Below the pieces are notes generated by a model. The model did not search any database. It had not been told where the DNA came from and saw nothing but the letters and a program-made list of their open reading frames with translations. Positions 32,901 to 43,700 of a stretch of 64,000 bases of DNA are shown piece after piece. Where the stretch lies: positions 19,038,946-19,102,945 of the forward strand of contig NC_136000.1 of NCBI RefSeq assembly GCF_048128805.1, written 5' to 3'. Made by a program: the position numbers and the translations under genes. How positions within the stretch are numbered: position 1 is the stretch's first letter; each line of letters begins with the position of its first letter. The stretch is from Centroberyx gerrardi (Eukaryota; Chordata; Actinopteri; Beryciformes; Berycidae).

Positions 32901-35849
32901 GCCTGGCTGAGAGACGAGGGCTAATGTCCCTGTTTATGATAACAATATAACAAACTGGAGCAGAAGTACAAGCAAGGGGAAGAACGGCTGTTCATTATGT
33001 TTCTGTCTACTATTATGTGTCAAAACTGTGGTTAGACTGAATGAGACGACTTTCTTCCTCTTACAGCTCTACAACAGCAGATAATGGCTCAACTGGATAC
33101 TGGAGCTACATCTCTAATGTTCTGCTTATGCAATCTGCTCACATTATGTAAACCAACAGTAAATTGACTAACTTGCACTTACAAACCGCATGGCTGGAGG
33201 GCCAACGTGTACAACTGAAGGGTACACAAGTCTAGAGTTGAGCAGGGGTAACCCAGTACCTTTTTAACCAGGACACTTTTGTTGGACTCTGAATGTACCA
33301 ACTGTTCTTTTCTCTCACTGCGAAGGCTGTGTTCCTTCTGGTAAACTGATACAACTCTCCCAGATCAATGTATAGGCAGGCAGCCACAAGCAGTGCTGAA
33401 TCAACAGTAAAACAGACAATACTCAGCAGCACCTGAGCACTGTGGAGGATAGGTGGCTAATGGAACAGTAAGAAAGGCTCGAGGAGCTCCCCTAACCAGG
33501 CCGAGGCTTACTTGCAGTTCATTCCCTCGCATCCTCACAATGACATCCTGTTAGACTCAGGATGCTTTCTACGTGTCAGCCCCTCTGCCACGGAGCGCTT
33601 GTAAAAATGGTTGCTTTGTTCCCACACAACAAGAGAAATAATGATGCCCAAACACAAAACTGTCCCAACCAATGGCTTGCAAGGCCTGGTCACTGTAAGG
33701 AGCACAGTGTCAGGGTGTAATTACAGGGACAATAGCTGCCTAATTATCCAGTGAGGGGAAGAGCCCAGCAGCCCATTAGGAGGGGTGTGTGTGGCAGTAA
33801 GGGAAAACAGCCTTAATGAGGGTTTGTCTAGCCCATACATAACCATGGGACTCTCATAACTCAACCCACCCAGCTTATGCTCCATTAACAAAGAGGCAGC
33901 ACAATGAATGCACAATGGGGCTCCCTAAACTCAAGGTCCAATCATCCTCACTCACAAGTGTCCATCAAGCACAGGCAAGGCCCTCTCGAGGCTAACTGAC
34001 GATGTTTCAGTTCAAACCAATTTTTGCGTTAATGAAGCAATATGACACATTAGATGTTGTGAAACAGCAAAGAGCAATGGTTCATCATCCAAATTAGAGC
34101 TGGCTCAGGAGGATGAGGAAAAAAAAACATATTCAGGGTGTAGTGCAGTTTAGACCTTATCGGTTACAGGACAAATTTTACAGCACTCCTGATATGCAAA
34201 AATGTTCTCTCATGACATGGCAACTGAAAGCCAAGCCCTGCTATTTTTGGCCATGCCAAGGTGGCACACAGACAGTATGCAAAACACTCAAAGGCACACC
34301 TACCTATTATGACAATGCTCCTTCACCTGCAAAATGGAGAAGAAAATGCTGCATCAGTCGCTGGGAAAATGTTACACATTTCACTGCTTATCATTAACAA
34401 ATACTACAGTAGATGCACTGAGATAGCTAACTTCTTCAATACTTCCTTGGAAATGAGATAGTGCTAAATAAGTTTCAGCATAAATTAAAACAAGTTGCTG
34501 GTCAGTTTATTTCCCACACTGAAAAGGCCTCTTATAACGCTCTTTAATTGGAAAAGCTATAAATTATACTTTTTGCATAGTCTTACTGTACACTCAGCAC
34601 TGCATGAAGGGTGCACAGACCTCCTACCGCTACCAACACCACTATATCACTTTCAAAGACATTCAGACTTGAATCAGTGTTTTAAGTGGTCGCTTGGATT
34701 CAAAAGCCTCTGATATCTGAGGAGAATGTCGGGACTCTATTGAGAATGTGCTCGGTTGAATACCATGAGCTGATGAATAGATCTCCCCATTATCTTTTTC
34801 CATCGCTCACTGACCCCTCCATTATTGGGTGACTGCTGACTGCAGTGAATAGGGGCCCAAGGAGGGCACTTCCCAGGGCTCTCCAGGCTGTGGGTTTGGT
34901 CAGAGCTGTCAGTGCATGTAACTGCTGATTCATTTGCTGTCAAAAGCTTGCATTGTGAATGCCCACCACAGGAGGCAAGGTAGAATGAGGGAGAGAAGGA
35001 AGGAATGTGGAACTATTGACCATTTAATTTATAGGGTTTTGATAAAAAACCCATGTCACACTACCGCACATGACAGATATCTCATGTGGTTGATAGTGGT
35101 AAGAGGCTTAGGTAGCGACTAGGGAATCGAGTCAAATTCTGCCCTGCTATTGCCTTCATGCTTCAAGTTATTCAGTCATGCCTCAATTAAAATAACCCTT
35201 TGAAATACAAGTAAAAGCTCACCTCACTATCAGGAAATTCAAAATCTTTACTAACAGTATGATGTGCGCTCTGAGGTTCTTGTCTTACACAGGTGACACC
35301 GTTGTCAAAAGTCTTTGATCTATATGATCTGGTTCTCTGCTGGCCTGAGGATGAATTGGGCTGCTTATCACGATAGATCTCTCCATCAGAGAGGGGGCTT
35401 GCCGCAAGTGGAGACTTGAGTCTGTGTCCTGGGGATAAGGGACCGACGGGGCAAGGTTCCTCCTGTGTGCTCTCCATCCTGACAGGGTCCCGGGAATCCA
35501 TCTGATGCGGGCGCCGGGTGCTCCTCATCCTTCTTAAGGTGGGAGACGTGGAGATGCGGCCAGGCGCCTGGCGGTCAAACTGAAACAAAGGTGCCACCAA
35601 GCTGTCAGCATCCACCAGAGATGTATGTCTCAGCTTGGAGTGTGTCCGTGCCAGATCTATGTGCATTATGACTGGGTTGCTGGTCTGCGTCTGCTTGTTC
35701 TCAGAGGGCCCGCAGTCCGTTTGTGTCTGTGCATTCGCCACACCTGTGGTGACATCTTCATTTTCTAGCCATTCAATGTAACTCCAGTCCAGGTTCTTTT
35801 CAACGTCTTGGTCTTTATCCTTTAGAATAACTTGTTTCAGTGTAGACAT
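23173..35849 (-). CDS. plekhg7: PLEKHG7-type RhoGEF (DH-PH protein), 15 coding exons, complete
   Basis: Predicted guanine-nucleotide exchange factor for Rho-family GTPases, acting in the cytosol or at membranes; the human protein is little studied. Coding exons in transcript order: 35849-35223, 31707-31596, 31156-31116, 30728-30627, 30140-29991, 29697-29602, 28908-28807, 27643-27530, 26945-26771, 25558-25443, 25080-24993, 24862-24783, 24656-24503, 24157-24060, 23283-23173. They total 2,166 nt (721 residues). Domains are a polar N-terminal region (1-260), a DH domain (about 320-508) with the CR1 Glu in FTSECVYFL and CR3 PLQRLTRYPLLL, and a PH domain (about 535-690) ending in an amphipathic helix that starts RVWMSKIEG. 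Intron 7 has a GC donor (AGG then GCAAGT). The neighbour eea1 is convergent, as I recall for human 12q22, which supports the PLEKHG7 name over other PLEKHG paralogues. Confidence 0.92.
24060..25558 (-). CDS. plekhg7: plekhg7 PH-domain exons 10-14
   Basis: Exons 25558-25443, 25080-24993, 24862-24783, 24656-24503 and 24157-24060. Strands such as GKLVLTGE, VCLFLFDEFLLITKI and SFIIMHQ form the usual PH beta order. PH domains of DH-PH proteins position the GEF at membranes and assist exchange. No strong phosphoinositide-binding lysine cluster in the first loop was identified. Confidence 0.88.
26771..30140 (-). CDS. plekhg7: plekhg7 DH-domain exons 5-9
   Basis: Exons 30140-29991, 29697-29602, 28908-28807, 27643-27530 and 26945-26771 encode the catalytic Dbl-homology helices. 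The CR1 glutamate is E331 in FTSECVYFL, and CR3 reads LVAPLQRLTRYPLLL (about 465-479). Both are features of active RhoGEFs. The substrate GTPase cannot be told from sequence. Confidence 0.9.
26959..26976 (+). repeat. poly(G)18; poly(C) in plekhg7 exon 9 acceptor
   Basis: On the plekhg7 sense strand this is an 18-C run about 14 nt upstream of exon 9, so it forms the polypyrimidine tract. Confidence 0.85.
26977..27095 (+). repeat. (GA)n-rich low-complexity tract
   Basis: Runs of GAGA with short interruptions follow the G run. On the plekhg7 sense strand this gives a long CU-rich stretch in intron 8, upstream of exon 9. Confidence 0.75.
27233..27277 (+). repeat. poly(C) tract; G-run on plekhg7 sense strand
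   Basis: About 45 bases of C broken only by two A. In the plekhg7 pre-mRNA this is G-rich with quadruplex potential, in intron 8. Confidence 0.85.
27480..27501 (+). repeat. short (CA)n, plekhg7 intron 8
   Basis: About ten CA units, reading GT on the plekhg7 strand, 30-50 nt downstream of the exon 8 donor. Confidence 0.85.
27644..28806 (-). other. plekhg7: plekhg7 intron 7 (GC-AG), nothing else recognised
   Basis: 1,163 nt. The donor GCAAGT at 28806-28801 (minus) matches the GC-donor consensus; the acceptor is TTGGCAG. No transposon end or coding sequence was seen inside. Confidence 0.75.
29215..29278 (+). repeat. compound trinucleotide repeat (CAG/ACT/AAT)
   Basis: Short runs of GCA, then ACT, then ATA/AAT, in plekhg7 intron 6. 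Confidence 0.75.
29395..29500. repeat. dispersed fish repeat fragment
   Basis: The phrase 'cccaaagtttaatcaaaat' followed by 'gtgtctgagatatattgc' and 'gatggatggac' resembles a widespread fish repeat. The family is not identified. Confidence 0.35.
29908..29949 (+). repeat. (GT)n microsatellite, plekhg7 intron 5
   Basis: About 20 GT units; CA on the sense strand, about 40 nt past the exon 5 donor. Confidence 0.9.
31708..35222 (-). other. plekhg7: plekhg7 intron 1 (coding), nothing recognised
   Basis: 3.5 kb with no coding similarity, no clear transposon ends and little simple repeat. Short open frames of 60-95 codons occur but lack similarity. Regulatory elements cannot be excluded. Confidence 0.55.
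35223..35849 (-). CDS. plekhg7: plekhg7 first coding exon, 209-residue N-terminal region
   Basis: One long exon of 627 nt encodes the N-terminal third. It is polar and Ser/Arg/Pro-rich and probably disordered, with a short hydrophobic-aromatic patch near the start (DWSYIEWLENED) and TQTD and TQTS motifs that resemble short linear binding sites. The donor is GTGAGC. The first ATG in frame is at 35849; it overlaps the end of a short uORF. Confidence 0.85.
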
Positions 35850-35866
35850 TTTGCCCTCAAAGGCAT
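35837..35866 (-). promoter_or_regulatory. plekhg7: overlapping upstream ORF of plekhg7
   Basis: ATG at 35866 in a different frame encodes nine residues and stops at 35837, eleven bases past the main ATG. Such overlapping uORFs usually lower initiation at the main start. Confidence 0.5.
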
Positions 35867-35992
35867 TATAGTGTAGAAAAGATCAGAAAACGTGTGGTCT
35901 AATGATCCGGTTTCTTTGCCCCAGTTGAGTTGAGGTCAGATGATAATCCTGCTGCATTCCAACAGTTTTCACACCATTCACCTCTCAGGTTT
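35850..35992 (-). other. plekhg7: plekhg7 5' UTR part of exon 2
   Basis: A strong acceptor (a T-rich tract ending TTTCCCCAG) precedes position 35992 on the minus strand. The segment from there to the start codon would be 5' UTR. Confidence 0.6.
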
Positions 35993-36681
35993 CTGGGGAA
36001 AAAAAGTAGAATATGTATCAATACCCACAGGCAAAAAAAAAAGCAGGTTGGGTGCTCACTGGTGTCCTAATCTTCTAATCTTCTAATAGGGGATTTGATC
36101 AGACTTTAGATCACGTTTTGAGACATAGTTGGTAGTAAAATAACTTGTTGTGGGTGTAGTTCCGTTTATATTAAAATATCTGCGTGGGGAAGAGAGGTTG
36201 GCAAATCAACAGTTAAGATTTTTTCATTTAAAAAAACAAAGGAACAATGATGCTACAGTGCACACTGCATATTACAGAGTAACCATAGTTTGTCAACAGT
36301 CTTGACAGTATGGTGTGGGAAACAAAGAACCAAAAGCAGAGTACGAGACCATGATGCACCTGATTCAAGTTCCTCTGTCTCAGTGAGTCTACTGTTGTCG
36401 GGCCCTATGTTTGTATACTTAACTTGCCATATATACTATCCTGAAACGACTATCGCCGTGTAACAACAAATACAAGTTAATTGTAGCCTATTGTTTATGC
36501 AAAGCCGCGCGAGCTGCTGTACTCCCCACACCCACGAGGTAGTAAAGGTGAAAGGAAGAAAACAATATCCTTAACTTTCCAGGCTAACTTAAACCCAAGC
36601 ACAGATATCACATGTCTGAAAATAGAAACCAGACGAGTTTGAAATGAGTTAATTAAATGTAAGACGTTTCTGTTTACTTAC

Positions 36682-36780
36682 AGCACATCTTGGGCTTAGC
36701 GACGACTGGTAGAGCGTGACCGCGGCTGGCTGGGAGAGTGCTGGTGGTGTTGAAGGCGAACGGAGCGGGGACAAAGCTCA
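36682..36780 (-). other. plekhg7: plekhg7 upstream non-coding exon (5' limit not visible)
   Basis: A consensus donor GTAAGT follows position 36682 on the minus strand, in a GC-richer zone with CpGs that suits a promoter-proximal first exon. Spliced to 35992 it creates the minimal ORF ATG-TGC-TAA. The upstream limit given here is arbitrary. Confidence 0.45.
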
Positions 36781-36989
36781 AAGAGATTTGGGGAACAAAT
36801 CTCGGACGGACGTGACTATTCCGCAGTCTAGTGGTCTAATAACAAACCATAAGAGCGAAGGCTGCAACTGGTCGCCAAGCAGATCTGTCGGGTGTGGAGT
36901 GAATGTGGGATTGAAGCCTTTCATTGCTTGTCCGGGGCTGGGTTGAAAGGTGCGCCTGGGAACATCAGTAACGCCAGGTTTAGTGTCAG

Positions 36990-37100
<111 letters not shown>

Positions 37101-37194
37101 GCACTAGTACACACACACACACAACAAAACACTGCATGGCCAACACAAGCACACAAGCAAGAAAAATTATTGTAAGAACTATTTGACTAGTAAT

Positions 37195-37470
37195 CCTACA
37201 ATAAATGTAGAAGGACGCTGTACAAGTATCACAGTAAAACTATAAACTATATGTAATAAAGAGTATTGTAGGAATATGACATTGATACCATAGGAGATAA
37301 AGTAGGCTACCATGAAATACAATAGGGTCACTATAAACTAACAAATAACTACCACAAAGACCCTATAAGAATATTATAGGAATATTACAGTGAAATCATA
37401 GGAGATAAAAATACCATAAAATACAATGAGGTAACTAAAAACACACTATAAGTTCCTATTTTTGTTAGAG
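37195..37470 (-). repeat. AT-rich repeat family, inverted copy
   Basis: Read on the minus strand it has the same phrases as 37,655-37,990: an 'agttacct' motif, then 'ggtattttt', 'atctcc', 'tcactgtaatattccta'. It forms the left arm of a large imperfect inverted repeat. Confidence 0.65.
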
Positions 37471-37654
37471 ATAGTGCATTTTATCAAAATGACTGTATTG
37501 TCCACGTCAAAGATGTAAATATTTCGCCTCCAGATATGCATATAGCAGCTTGTTAAAAAAATGTTAGTTATACAGCAAAACAAGTCAGCAGCAGGCTATG
37601 ATGTAGGCAGCCAAAACTATAATCACCAGTTTACCTGTAATATTCCTAGAGTCA

Positions 37655-37990
37655 TTTACAGTGTTTTGTAGTAGGCTACTCAGTAATGGGTTTACAGTTC
37701 CCTTATTGTACTTAATACTAGGCCTAATTTTATCTCCTGTGGTATCACTGCAATATTCATCTAGGGTATTACATATACTTCATAGTTTGCTGTGATATTT
37801 GTATAGTGTTCCTCTAAAACTAATTGTAGTTTTCAGTATTCATTAGGCTAGTGAGTTTACAGTTACCTTATGTAGCCTACTTACTTAATAGTATTTTTTT
37901 TATCTCCCATGGTATCACTGTAATATTCCTACATTATATTATATATAGTTTATAGTTGGTGTGACATTATTATTCCTCTATAGTGTTAAA
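37655..37990 (+). repeat. AT-rich repeat family, direct copies
   Basis: Two or more units of about 120-170 bp, each with 'gtttacagtt', 'tatctcc', 'atggtatcactg' and 'aatattc'. They are related to the copies at 40,110 and 41,440. Confidence 0.65.
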
Positions 37991-38343
37991 TATTTATCAT
38001 TTTTGCCAGGGGTTAGGCCATACAGTTAGGTGTGTGTCCCTGCTGTCTGCCTCTCACCTGCAGACTGTGTGTATGGCCTAGAGAACCAGTCGCTGGCACC
38101 AGTAGCCTGGTTGTGAAATGACCTGGGCGGCTGGGGCAGTTGTTTATAGTCCACACACAGGCCCAGACAGCAGGGCAGCTGAATCACCTGTAGCTTCAGT
38201 CAGCTGAACACTAGATGGCGATAAAGGTCAGACAATGGGATTGTCTGTGCTGCAAGCTGCGACATTGCAGCTGAGCCTGCAGACTTTGAGGCTTGTCCTC
38301 TGATGGCCCCTGGTGTCTGTGCAAGGGTATTACATTATAATGG

Positions 38344-38400
38344 CCACCATCATCATCATCATCTTCCTCCTCCTCTTCATTATTATCATCTGTTTCAATT
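38344..38400 (+). repeat. imperfect (CAT)n/(CCT)n tract
   Basis: Short runs of ATC and CCT trinucleotides between plekhg7 and itpr2. Confidence 0.6.
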
Positions 38401-38679
38401 CTTCATTGCAGGTAATTTTATCCAGCTGCCATTGTTTTAAGTTTTACTAATAATTAGTGGGAACAGACACTCTTTAGGATTAGCTTTGTCTACATCTCAC
38501 AATGCCTTATTTCAGATGTTTTCACAATGAATGTCACAGCTGTGTTCATCATCATTATCATCATCATCGTCATTGCTGCCACTGTCGTCATCATCAAACA
38601 CACAAAGGCACTTAGCATCTTTTGTGGTTCTAAACTTTAACATCTATTTAGTCAACATCACTACCACCATCATTAGTAT

Positions 38680-38726
<47 letters not shown>

Positions 38727-38727
38727 T
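38680..38727 (+). repeat. (ATC)n trinucleotide microsatellite
   Basis: About 16 perfect ATC units in the plekhg7-itpr2 intergenic region. Confidence 0.92.
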
Positions 38728-38861
38728 CCTGACATCCCTTTTGACCGGAAGCCCCTGATCTGCAATGATATGAAAGAAGTGGAATGTGGACTAGAATGAC
38801 TTGTTGCAATAATGTGATGGCATGCAGTTATTTAGTTACTATGAGACACTGGAGAACATTA

Positions 38862-38863
<2 letters not shown>

Positions 38864-38935
<72 letters not shown>

Positions 38936-38946
38936 ACACACACACA

Positions 38947-38980
<34 letters not shown>
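38864..38980 (+). repeat. compound (CT)n(CA)n microsatellite
   Basis: About 34 CT units pass directly into about 24 CA units. Confidence 0.92.
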
Positions 38981-38983
<3 letters not shown>

Positions 38984-38997
38984 AAAGAAACAAAGAG

Positions 38998-39490
38998 CGA
39001 ATGAGTTCAGCAGTGTTCCAGGACGTTACAATCCTTTTCCTGAGACCCAAATTTAATAAAACTGTAGTTTTTTGTTCAATAAGTCACTTTATGCTCAGAA
39101 ACCCCCCCCACACACATTCCCTCAACTCTCCTCTCCAACCACACCAATAACAGTCAGAAACACAATACTTCTGCCATAGCAATAGCAATAGTCTCCAGTC
39201 AAAGCATTGCAAGCTACACCAGTAAATACACGTAATATGACTATTTAGATTGTATTGTGTGTGTGTGTGTGTGAGAGAGGAGAGATAAAGAGAGAGCGAG
39301 AGTGGATGAGTTCAGCAGTGTTTTGGGACCATACAATCCTCTGCCTGAGACCCAAATTTAGTAAAAATGTTATCACAGTGCACTGAGCAAATAACGTCAG
39401 CTGTCTACTTCTGCCATATATCAATAGCAATAGTCCCCAGTCAAAGCATTGCAATCTACATCAGCAAATGACTTTTTAGATTGTATGTAT
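38998..39490 (+). repeat. two-copy tandem duplication, about 300-bp period
   Basis: Copy 1 (about 38,998-39,258) and copy 2 (about 39,303-39,490) share 'atgagttcagcagtgtt', 'gagacccaaattta', 'cttctgccata', 'agtcaaagcattgcaa' and 'tttagattgtat'. Copy 2 lacks about 75 bp. They are joined by a GT/GA simple repeat. Confidence 0.8.
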
Positions 39491-40109
39491 AGCCACTCTC
39501 TCTAATAATAATAGCCTATAATGTCTGTGCTTCAGAAGTGCAAACTCATTTGCACTGTGGGGAATGTGTGAATGCTCTAAGTAAAGTTGACACAGACAGC
39601 AGCAGAGTTTACATTGGTCAGCAGTGAGCTTCTAAAGGCACATGGTTGTTTTCATCCTCTTGTTAAAATCATAAGACATTTGCTTCCCTCTCTTATCCAA
39701 TGTGCACAGAAAAATGTCTGGAGCTCCTTCAGATGAAAAAACCTGTCACAGCTGTGAGAGATGCCAAACTGTATCGAGAAGCAACAAGCATGGCTGGCCT
39801 GCAACAACATTCAAACTTATAGGACTTCATCTATTTGATTCTGTATTTGACTCATCTAATGTTCACACTTTGAACTATTTTGTACCTTTGGCCTGAATAT
39901 AGGTCATGTTTTTAAAATAGCATACCAAACTATCACTGAAGCGATTCTCTTCACTTTCAATAGACTACTACAGCAGCCGGCAGCTATCACTGACAAGCTT
40001 ACATAGTTAATTTTATCAAATTATTTTATAATGTAGATTAGGCATAATACATAATACAGACAGTCATATCCACTATACAGTAACAAAGGGACTTAATTAT
40101 TGTGTATCT

Positions 40110-40395
40110 GTGTTCGTAGTAGGCTACTAAGTATGTTTCTAGCGACCTTATTGTACTTTATGGTATTTTTTTTATCTATTAGTATCACTATAATATTCCT
40201 ATAGTGACTTATAGAATGTCTGTGGTACTCAATAGTGAGTTTAGAGTGGCCTTATCATACTCATTCCTATGGTATCACTATAATATTTCCATAATATTTC
40301 TATAGGGCCTCCTACAGAGATAGTTTTTGCTGTGATATTTGTATAGTATCTTATAAAATGTATTACTGAAGGATACTATAGTTACTGTTCGTAAG
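40110..40395 (+). repeat. AT-rich repeat family, direct copy near itpr2
   Basis: It contains 'gaccttattgtactttatgg', then 'tatcactataatattcctat', in two successive units. It lies 390 bp upstream of the itpr2 start codon. Confidence 0.65.
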
Positions 40396-40781
40396 GGGCT
40401 GCTCTGAATACAAACAAAAACATGTCATTGAACGGAATTTGCTCACAACCCTGACAGCAGCAGTCTCCTCCCACTGAAGTGGATGTGAAGAGGAGCAATC
40501 TGATCTGACATACAGGAAGAAGTTGAATAAGTGTAAAACAGCGCTTTTTAGAAAAAACGCCAGCAGTTTTGCACTTTCGCTTTTTTCGTAATCGATTTGT
40601 TGAGATGTAGATGTGTCGCCGGTTGGTGCATCTACTGGTTTTTACAGAGTTGGAAGAATGAAAGTGAATCTGAGGATTACTGCCAAACTAGAGACGCTGT
40701 AACGTGTGGAGTACTTCGTCAGAGAAACACCAGTCGTTTAAATGGGAAATCAGGAAGATTCCTAAATGAACTTTGAGTAAA
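40396..40781 (+). promoter_or_regulatory. itpr2: presumed itpr2 5' UTR and proximal promoter
   Basis: Non-repetitive sequence immediately 5' of the itpr2 ATG. An in-frame TGA at 40767 closes the reading frame just upstream, which supports the ATG at 40782. The transcription start is not identifiable, and additional upstream exons are possible. Confidence 0.45.
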
Positions 40782-43700
40782 ATGTCAGAGCACAGATCCA
40801 GTTTTCTTCACAATGGAGACATTGTGTCTCTGTACGCGGAAGGCTCGGTGAATGGCTTCATCAGTACTTTGGGGTATGTTCCTCCTATCTGCTTCACTAC
40901 TAATTGGGGTGTTCAGTTGGATCGATCTTTTGATATACCTTATCAGTTTCACTTTACTTCTCTGACAGGCGAAAACTGCCACTCTCGTCCACTATAAGCC
41001 TATGTAACGTGGATGGCACTGTAGACAGAAGAAGTCAAAACTTAATTTGCGACTTCTGATCAAGGCCTGGCAGCGCGCAAACTGGTGCTTCTTAGGAAAT
41101 GCATCACGTTTACGCAAATATAGCAGGAATGCAAAGCAGTGCCTGTTACCCAGATAGACACTTGGCCTTCCGTGAAAATAAGTCTAATGCAGCGGTACCC
41201 AAAGTGGGGTCCGGGGACTCCCAGGGGGCTTCGAGGAGGTTCTAGGGGGTCCAGGCATAATGACGAACAATTAAATGTCACCATTATTTCATTCATCTGA
41301 AGTTAGGACAGTGAAACAGTGATAGGGGGGTCCAGTGCATGTCACTTGTAGCGTCAGTCACCATGGGTTGCATAGAGTGCAGATAACCCAGAATATCTGC
41401 TGCTATGAATATTATGTTTTCATGATAGGCCATCAGTGTCAAAATCACTATAACATTCCTACAGAGATTTAGAGTGTATCTGTGGTACTTCATAGTGAGT
41501 TTATAGTGACTTTTTCTCCTATGATTTCACTATAATCCTGTAGGGACTTACAGTATTTATTCAAGCATTAATATAGGCCTAGTTCTTTTTCATAAAGGAA
41601 TAAACCTTTCCTACAGTGGGGATGTTGCACACACTTCCATTTCACTGTCCATTTCACATGTCCTTGTGATCTTGCCTCCATATTGGGTAATTTGTTTAAA
41701 GTTGCGATGACGACTGAGTCATATTTTGAGTTGGCAAAGTGGTGATTAGGAACTCAAAATCTAAAGCTCCCTGTCAAATCTAATCACTGGGCCAGTCACT
41801 AAAAGTTATCAAGTAATCTGAGTTATTTTAAATTGGGTTATAGTTCATACAATGAGCCTAGTTTTCAGTTGAACCTCATGGTAAGGTTGAATGTGGGTTG
41901 CAGTGGAAATTGCTTGTCACGGTGTCATTACCCACACAGCAATGCAAAATAACACTAGCAGTTTGTCTGGTTACAGTTCCTCCAGAAAAGAAGTGTTTTG
42001 TGGCCTCAGTGCAAGGTGGAATGTCTCAGTGGTTCCGGGTGCACTCCGGCCCGTAGGCCTCCACAACAGGCGTGAAAAGATAGACTTGTCCTGTGGAATG
42101 AGTCTGCCCCACCCACCTCCTCCCTCTCTTTCTCTCTCTCTCTCTTTCCTTTTTCTGCCTTAAATTCCTCTTTCAAACAGCCACTAAGCAAAATAACCAG
42201 CCTCATTCCTGAAAACGTCATTCTGCATGATAGTCGGCACATTCTGATGTTAATTCATCAGAATAATCAAACGTATTTGAGCAAATGGCTGCTGAAGTGT
42301 ATTTACACCTATACACAGTAATGTTCACTGATTCACAATATGTGGAAGTGAGGGGATGAACCCGATCTACTTCATTTTACTGAAAAGTTCCCATAACTGC
42401 ACAAGGCCGATGCAAATGTGAGCAGCTGACTGTGGCCATAAATTTGAGAATGCAAAGTGCATCGTGGCAAAGGCTCACGGCTCTGTTGTTGCGAAGCAAA
42501 GCCGTGAAGTTCTTATCAGTGATTCATTAACTGGTGTAGTTTATCAAGGGCTGTGGTGTGCCAGACCCCACCAAGGCCCACAGAGAGCAGTGATATCTAA
42601 AGCAAAGAGCCTGGAGGAACCTCCCTCAGCCAGAGCCTTAACCCTGTAAGCACAATATAACCTCGGTTCCATAGGACTATGACTGTGTTTGTTCAGGATA
42701 ATATTAATTCTCTGAGTTCCTCACACACCTTGCATTGCAAACACACCAAGTTCCCTTTAAGGTCATTTGGCCGATCCAGATCCCTTAGTCCCTATGGCCT
42801 CTTGCCTATCTTGCCTTCCACATTCCTACAGTATCAGAAAGGCGTGACATTTTTGACTGTTTTATAATTATGTATCGATTTAAGGTGTTTGTATATGAAT
42901 ATTATCCCCCTTTTTTCTTTGTTTTTCTTCCATAAAAAAATAAATGATAGGATGAGTTTGATGAGGAAGTATATTACTCCATTAAATTATAGTGCTGCTT
43001 TGTCATCAACAGGTTGAGACATGCAGTAACAGACATCAGTTACGTAAAATCCTCCACGCATGTTCATTTTTATTAGAGACCAGTCATTCTTCTTCTGTTG
43101 GCACAGAAGACATATATCAGTAGAAATTCAGTGCGTCAGACATGCTGCTATATTTAGACCCCTGTTATGTCACAAATTACATACTGTATTTTTTTTCCTG
43201 CATTGTTGTCACAGTCAGCCCAACACAACTAATGGATCTATTATTAGCTTGTCTATATCCTGCCCAGTAGATTTGCTGTTGGTTCATGTTTAACTAAGTT
43301 AAGTCTTGGACACGCTGTCAGACCTGCAAAGCCCCTCTGTTTGAACTGAACGGGACTATCAGGGGACTTAAGGTTACTTATTTATGAGCTGAAGGGACTT
43401 CTCCAGAGAGCCTTCCTGTTTGGCCATTTAGCACTTGATAAAACTTCCTATTGGACTCTATTGTTTCTCATTTAGATGGGACTTTGATAGAGAGTCTGAG
43501 GAAATGATATACAGCCAGTGGTCTGAGACAGATCGAGTGCCATGACACAAATAGGAAACGGCTCGGCTCGCTTCAGCAAGACTGCCAGCTTTGTATGAAT
43601 TGGAGGAATTGTCCATCGCATAGTGTTTCTTCTTAGTGGACTGGATGAATGGATATGCTTGTGCACCTCCGCCTTTAACTTTGGTGTAATCTGATAGAAC

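Noticed and set aside
39702..39896. 64-codon frame with a CHSCERC motif in the plekhg7-itpr2 gap
   Set aside because: Too few ligands and no flanking splice or conservation evidence for a zinc-binding protein.
40773..40781. Upstream TTG start adding three residues to itpr2
   Set aside because: The ATG at 40782 matches ITPR N-termini; a vertebrate nuclear gene would not be expected to use TTG here.
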